Shown here: piece by piece, positions 58,918-64,000 of the stretch
How positions within the stretch are numbered: position 1 is the stretch's first letter
Layout: every line of letters begins with the position of its first letter
Assembly: GCA_018398585.1 (NCBI GenBank)
Contig: JAGTTD010000006.1
Span: forward strand, 3,732,501-3,796,500
Source of the DNA: Simmondsia chinensis
Lineage: Eukaryota > Streptophyta > Magnoliopsida > Caryophyllales > Simmondsiaceae
Direction of reading: 5' to 3'
DNA length: 64,000 nt
Made by a program: the position numbers and the translations under genes
The notes under the pieces: model-generated
The model's database searches: none
What the model saw: only the letters and a program-made list of their open reading frames with translations
Told to the model about the DNA's origin: nothing

Positions 58918-59330
58918 CCCGGCTATTGCTACGAGCCTAAATCAAGCGAGTGGTTGAATCGGAAAATATCATTCTATTTTACTCGATTTAGCACGAAATT
59001 TAGTTTTGATACTAGGCTCAACTAAACTTCTTGTTCTAACGAAATACGTGAAATTTATCAAATATTTTTACGCAACGCTAGTTCAAATATATTACAACTT
59101 GGAATTACATCCTGAACTGGAAAAAAGATATTTATAGTATTTTTTTTCTAATATTTATCGTTTAAGTATTTTGAGATGTATTAATTTATTATTTATATGT
59201 TTAGATATTTAAATATTTTTAAATTGCTGATATGAGAATCAGTGTAAAGTTTTTTATTTTAAATAAAAAAGACAAATAGAATATAAATTTTCAAAAGTTA
59301 TTCCTTGAAATTAAAATCTCGATGATCTAG
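58918..59330 (+). repeat. Direct repeat flanking the copia region, left copy
   Basis: About 400 bases from CTATTGCTACGAGCCTAAATC onward recur at 63437-63830. A shorter, more diverged relative lies at about 13140-13330. No coding content. Confidence 0.7.
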
Positions 59331-59775
59331 TTTAAAATAAATAAGTTATATAACAATAATTTAAAGGGTTATTTATGTCTAAGTCCTTATATTTTATCAA
59401 TTATGTCAATTAAATCCATGTAGAAGTTACATGGTGTTGCTCATATGTAACATAATTATGCCGTTGAAAAGCACAGTAGCACAATCTGAAGGCAACTCGT
59501 AGGAACACCAAGACACTCAAAACAATAGACTGCTTGTAATCCAGACTCCAACACACAAAACGCCAAACCACCTAAAACAACATATCCGATAAGGATATCC
59601 CTTACAACAAACAACTAAACGATCCACGAGATTGTAGTTAGTGGCTTGTTTGTGAATGTGGTTCCTTTGTGTCATCCCAATTTGCACTTATTATTTCTTT
59701 TAGAGTAATTTATATCCTATTACCACATATTTTACGCAGTTTATCAATTCAATTCATATGTTATTATCCGTATTA
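59331..59775. other. Spacer before the copia element
   Basis: No gene. The first 100 bases resemble 500-610. The stretch 59480-59680 is less AT-rich and unrecognised. Confidence 0.4.
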
Positions 59776-59780
59776 ATAGT

Positions 59781-60400
59781 TGTTGCGTTTATGTCTCTCA
59801 AATTACTTATTTTAAGTTTATACGTTGCGGTAGGGTCACCGATCGATCGGGAGGGAAGCCCGATCGATCGGGTGATTTAAGTAAATTTTTTTGGGATTTT
59901 GGGCCGTAAGAGGGCAGATCGATCGGGTGTTTCCCGATTGAACGGGTCCTCCCAAACCTGCGCCTATAAATATGGACGTAAGGTTTACGTCACTTATGAT
60001 CCAAATTAAGAGTGAGGCGCTGCCATTGAGAGAGAGAGAGGTGATTTTGTAATTCCTTAAATTCAGATATTCGAGTGCTACGAGAGTTAAGAGAAAGCGA
60101 TTGCAATTCTTTCATAGATCTCGTTCAGAGGAAGTGTCATTGTAATTCTTCCGTTCAATATCAATAAAGAATCTCCATCTCCGCCCGTGGTTTTCTCCCC
60201 TCTCGATTGTAGAGGGGTTTTCATATAAATCCTTGTGTGTTCATATTTGTTCTTTCTTTCTCATATATTTGTTTACTTCTCGTTTGTGTGAGTCATATTA
60301 TTTGAATCGAATCAAGTGATTAGGGTTTACACTTCCGTATTAAGATTTCCCTCTCAAATTGGTATCATAGTATATCAGATTTGTTAAGATTTGCCACACA
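59781..60400 (+). repeat. 5' LTR
   Basis: 620 bp. TATAAATAT at 59965-59973 is the probable promoter and AATAAA at 60163-60168 the probable polyadenylation signal. The U3 part holds several GATCGATCGGG motifs. Confidence 0.9.
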
Positions 60401-60403
60401 AAT

Positions 60404-60415
60404 TGGTATCAGAGC
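60404..60415 (+). other. Primer-binding site
   Basis: TGGTATCAGAGC, complementary to the 3' end of plant initiator methionine tRNA, three bases inside the 5' LTR. Confidence 0.9.
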
Positions 60416-60438
60416 CCTGTTTATTTCAATTTGATACT

Positions 60439-61337
60439 ATGACGTCCGCAATTAGATCCGAAGTTGAGAAGTTTGGTGGTCAAGGGAGCTTCAGTTTATG
60501 GCAGGTTTGCGTTAAGGGCCTCTTGACTCAAAGTGGCTTGAAGAAAGTTTTAGATGGGAAAGAAAAGAAATCAGAGAATCTTACAGAAGCACAATGGAAG
60601 GAGTTAGATGAGAAGGCACTCACTGCAATTCAGATGTGTCTTACCGATGACGTTTTGACAGAAGTTCTGGAAGTGAAGACTCTAAGGAGTTGTGGGGGAA
60701 ATTGCAGGATATGTTCTGTTTCAAGTCCGTCTCCAACAAACTTGCAGTTAAGCGCCGGTTATTCACGTTTCGTATGTCAGAAGGTACGTCACTTAAAAAT
60801 CACGTCAATGAATTTAATTCAATTATTCAAGATTTGAAAGAATTGGATGATGTTCCTAAGGATGAAGATCAGACAATATTGTTGTTATGTTCTCTCTCTG
60901 CTTCATATAAGCGTTTTGTTGAAAGCATGATTTATGGTGGTAGACAAATCATATCTGTTGATGAAGTTAAGAGAAACCTACAGAGTAAAGAACGAGTAGA
61001 TAGAGAATTATCTGATTCTGTTAATAACTTAGGTAGTAGTTTATTTGTGATGGGGAGAACTGAGTATGATCATAGTGGAAGCAAGTCTAAGTCTAGGTAT
61101 CAAGACCTAACCTGTAACTATTGTCATAAGAAAGGGCACACTAAGAAAGACTGTTATAAGCTTAAAAGAAAACTTGAAGCAGATAACAGGTTTGACCAGA
61201 TATTCATAGTAGCTAATGTTGTGGATGGTGAGAATAACGATCTTCTACTATCTGTGTCTGAACCTCAGTCCAATATGAGAGATAGTTGGATTTTGGATTT
61301 GGGTTGCTCTTATCATGTCTGTCCTAATCGAGATTGA
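60439..61337 (+). pseudogene. copia gag with zinc knuckle and start of protease, frameshifted
   Basis: From ATG 60439 the frame encodes a UBN2-type copia gag N-terminus (KFGGQGSFSLWQVCVKGLL). A one-base-type shift at about 60685 moves it to the frame carrying LWGKLQDMF and MSEGTSLKNHVNEFNSII. The CCHC zinc knuckle (CNYCHKKGHTKKDC, 61113-61154) follows. The aspartic protease site expected as DSG reads DLG (61296-61304), and TGG has become TGA at 61335-61337. Confidence 0.85.
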
Positions 61338-62023
61338 TTTTCCACGTACGAGTCAGTTCGAGGTGGAGTTGCTTTGATGGGTAATGATACTTCATGCAAA
61401 ATTCTGGGTATAGGAACAATTCATTTTAAGATGTTCGATGGCACTATCAGGGTTTTAAGCGATGTTCGTCATGTCCCTGATTTGAAGAAGAATCTCATAT
61501 CTTTAGGTACTCTTGAGTCTAAAGGGTATAGGTACATAGCTGAAGGTGGAGTTTTGAGGGTCGTTAAGGGTACTTTGATAGTTATGAAGGGCTTAAAAGA
61601 AAACTTGAAGCAGATAATAGGTCTGACCAGAGATCCATAGTAGCTAGTGTTGTGAATGATGAGAATGACGATATTCTACTGTCTGTGTCTGAACCCCAGT
61701 CCAATATGAGAGATAGTTGGATTTTGGATTCGAGTTGCTCCTATCATGTCTGTCCCAATCGAGATTGGTTTTTCACGTACGAGTCAATTCGAGGTGAAGT
61801 TGCTTTGATGGGTAATGATACTTCATGCAAAGTTCTGGGTATAGGAACAATTCGCTTTAGGATGTTCGATGGCACTATCAGGGTTCTGAGCGATATTCAT
61901 CATGTTCTTGATTTGAAGAAGAAACTCATCTCTTTAGGTACTCTTGAGTCTAAAGGGTACAGGTACATAGTTGAAGGTGGAGTTTTGAATGTCGTTAAGG
62001 GTGCTTTGACAGTTATGAAGGGC
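61160..62023 (+). repeat. 431-bp internal tandem duplication in the protease region
   Basis: 61160-61590 is repeated as 61591-62021, both opening with GCTTAAAAGAAAACTTGAAG. The period 431 is not a multiple of three, so the second copy is in another frame (61652-62269). Its protease site reads DSS where DSG is expected. Both copies have point differences, so the event is not very recent. Confidence 0.85.
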
Positions 62024-62639
62024 AGAAGGTTAGGTACTCTGTATGAGCTTATCGGTTCCACAGTTGCTAGATCTGTTGCAGTATCTTCATCATCTTTGCC
62101 ATTGACAGAACCAAAGATCACAAATTCAGGGCGTTTGAGATTGGATCCTTCAGGTGATAGGGGTCTATCTGAGCACAGTGTGAGGGGCTCTTTGTGTGGT
62201 CAGTCTAAAGGGCTGATATTATGTGAACAAGGGCTTTATGGGAAGCAAAAAGGTTTTCACTTCAAGTAATATCTGACGAGTAGACGTGTCACGTTTGGTA
62301 AGTCTTCGTTATTGTCTCCACAGAAGATGTCATCAGTTAATTGTGATTCAGTTCAGGTGAGTAAGCAAGAGGGAGTTCAGTTTCAGTTGAGTAACACAGT
62401 TCAGCAGCAGGTGGCTGTTTCAGATAATGTGTCAAGAGCTAATTCAGAGAAAAAGAAGATTGGCATTGCTGATAGCCTCTCAGATATGTTCACTCAGTTA
62501 CTACCCAGCAGGAAGTTCAAGCTTTGCTCGGACTCAGTTAGATTTCGTGTTTCATTGAGATAAACCCGTGTGTGGGGTGTTTAGTGGAGAAGGTGGAGGA
62601 AATTCTTTCATGTATGTAATTTGAGCCAAGGTGGAGATT
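62024..62639 (+). pseudogene. Degenerate pol remainder and polypurine tract
   Basis: After the duplication the frame continues to 62269. A second frame (62312-62563) ends with IADSLSDMFTQLLPSRKF, resembling the ...ADmlTK..p..kf.. end of copia RNase H. The polypurine tract AAGGTGGAGAT lies at 62628-62638, directly before the 3' LTR. Confidence 0.65.
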
Positions 62640-63234
62640 TGTTAGGTTTATGTCCTAAATTACTTGTTTTAAGTTTATGGGTTTCCGTGGGATCACCGAT
62701 CGATCGGGAGGGAGGCCTGATCGATCGGGTGATTTAAGTAAATTTTTTCGGGATTTTGGGCCGGAAGAGGGCCGATCGATCGGGTCCTCCCAGACCTACG
62801 CCTATAAATATGGACGTTTGGTTTAAATCACTTATGATCCCAATTAAGAGTGAGGCGCCGCCATTAAGAGAGAGAGATGGTTTGTAATTCCTCAAATTCA
62901 GATATTCAAGTGCTACGAGAGTTAAGAGAAAGTTATTGCAATTCTTTCATAGATCTCGTTCAGAGGAAGTGTCGTTGTACTTCTTCCGTTCAGTATCAAT
63001 AAAGAATCTCCATCTCCGCCTGTGGTTTTCTCCCCTCTCGATTGTAGAGGGTTTCCACGTAAATCCTTGTGTGTTCATGTTTGCTCTTTCTTTCTCATAT
63101 ATTTGTTTAATTCTCGTTTGTGTGAGTCATATTATTTGAGTCGAATTAAGTGATTAGGGTTTACGCTTCCGCATTAAGATTTTCCTCACAAATTGTTATC
63201 AAAGTATATCAGATTTGTTAAAATTTGCTGCACA
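62640..63234 (+). repeat. 3' LTR
   Basis: 595 bp, matching the 5' LTR with scattered substitutions. A deletion between two CGGGT words (near 62783) removes one of the GATCGATCGGG-like motifs. TATAAATA lies at 62803-62810. Confidence 0.9.
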
Positions 63235-63239
63235 ATAGT

Positions 63240-63436
63240 CATTGTACTTTTTTAAGGTAAAACAATATCATTCAAACTGTATAACTTTTCTAAAAGTTAC
63301 CTAAATTTTAAGTGCGATTTCAGAAAAATACCAAAAGTTTCTAATTTAAGGTGCGTTTAATATCCTATAAACTATGACTTTTTTTTTCTTCTACCGCATT
63401 TATGGATAAGATTCTATTATTCTTCTTCATTTATCT
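63240..63436. other. Short spacer after the copia element
   Basis: No gene recognised. AT-rich. Confidence 0.4.
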
Positions 63437-63830
63437 TGGCTGTTGCTACGAGCCTAAATCAAGCGAGTGGTTGTATCGGCAAATATCATTCTATTTTACT
63501 CAATTTAGTACGAAATTTATTTTTGATACTAGGTTCAACTGAACTTCTTGTTCTAATGTAATACGTGAAATTTATCAAATATTTTTACGCAATGCTAGTT
63601 CAAATATATTACAAATTGGTATTACATCTTGAACTGGGAAAAAAATATTTATAGTATTTTTTTCTAAAATTTATCGTTTAAGAATTTTGAGATGTATTAA
63701 TTTATTATTTATATGTTTAGATATTTAAATATTTTTAAATTGCTGATATGAGAATCAATATAAAGTTTTTTATTAAAAAAAAAAGACAAATAGAATATAA
63801 ATTTTCAAAAGCTATTGCCTGAAATTAAAA
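63437..63830 (+). repeat. Direct repeat flanking the copia region, right copy
   Basis: Matches 58918-59330. The window then ends in AT-rich sequence (63831-64000) with no feature seen. Confidence 0.7.
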
Positions 63831-64000
63831 TTCATAGTGGATGTGGTAAAAATTTCATTATTTTTTACTTTAGTGAGAAAGGGCCCACATAATTCTTTTA
63901 TATATTATTTTGTTGGTTTTTTTTTTATGTTGAAAGTAATTCGATTCGAAGTGCCAAGTATATTGATTACCGAAAATGTCACTAAATTTGGTTAGAATAA

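Larger units (their letters stand above)
59776..63239 (+). mobile_element. Ty1-copia element with 5-bp target duplication, deleted
   Basis: The element spans 59781-63234, flanked by ATAGT at 59776-59780 and 63235-63239. Both LTRs start TGTT and end CACA. It has a primer-binding site for initiator Met tRNA, gag, a damaged and duplicated protease segment and a short polymerase-end remnant. The integrase and reverse-transcriptase core are missing, so it is non-autonomous. Confidence 0.92.

Overview
The window is nuclear DNA from a flowering plant, most likely a eudicot. It is AT-rich with short genes, plant-type TATA boxes, LINE, SINE, copia, hAT and Helitron remnants, and genes of two plant families. 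The species cannot be named from the sequence. There is no bacterial-style operon, no tRNA or rRNA gene and no CRISPR array.

Three small gene families recur. (1) P genes encode secreted proteins of about 132-137 aa with four cysteines, of the prolamin-like / ECA1-gametogenesis-related type, in two sub-forms a and b. Copies lie at 3669, 6997, 18675, 29189 (broken), 32524 and 52534. (2) T2 genes encode a related secreted protein of 134 aa, at 2441, 19901 and 51322. Each T2 gene is divergent from a P gene about 0.8 kb away. (3) RING-H2 genes: R1 (226-230 aa) is intact at 11128, 37937, 41635 and 56591. R2 relatives are broken at 39194 and 57869, with a possibly defective end at 2-190, and there is a further RING pseudogene at 12157.

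Layout: 1-4.1 kb holds a RING 3' end, a Helitron terminus and a T2/P pair. 4.1-7.4 kb holds two SINEs, a GC-rich island and a second P gene. 7.4-13 kb is repeat-rich spacer, then R1 and a RING pseudogene. 14.2-18.4 kb is unit L1 (an ORF1-only LINE plus AT-rich tandem repeats). 18.4-29.1 kb is an inverted unit holding P, T2, a Helitron end, a nested hAT in a foldback element, the tandem array and the LINE. 29.1-40 kb repeats the 3.7-12 kb block. 40-42.5 kb is an extra tandem copy of R1. 42.5-53 kb repeats the 18.4-29.1 kb unit in opposite orientation. 53-58.8 kb is a third P-spacer-R1-R2 block. 59.8-63.2 kb is a Ty1-copia element with an exact 5-bp target duplication.

The whole is an ampliconic cluster built by direct and inverted segmental duplication, unequal exchange and gene conversion. 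Several rearrangement junctions carry short inserts copied from nearby DNA. The P/T2 proteins are probably exported, by family likely in reproductive tissue. R1 is probably an intracellular E3 ubiquitin ligase with an N-terminal region I do not recognise. That the two families work together is only a hypothesis from their co-amplification.
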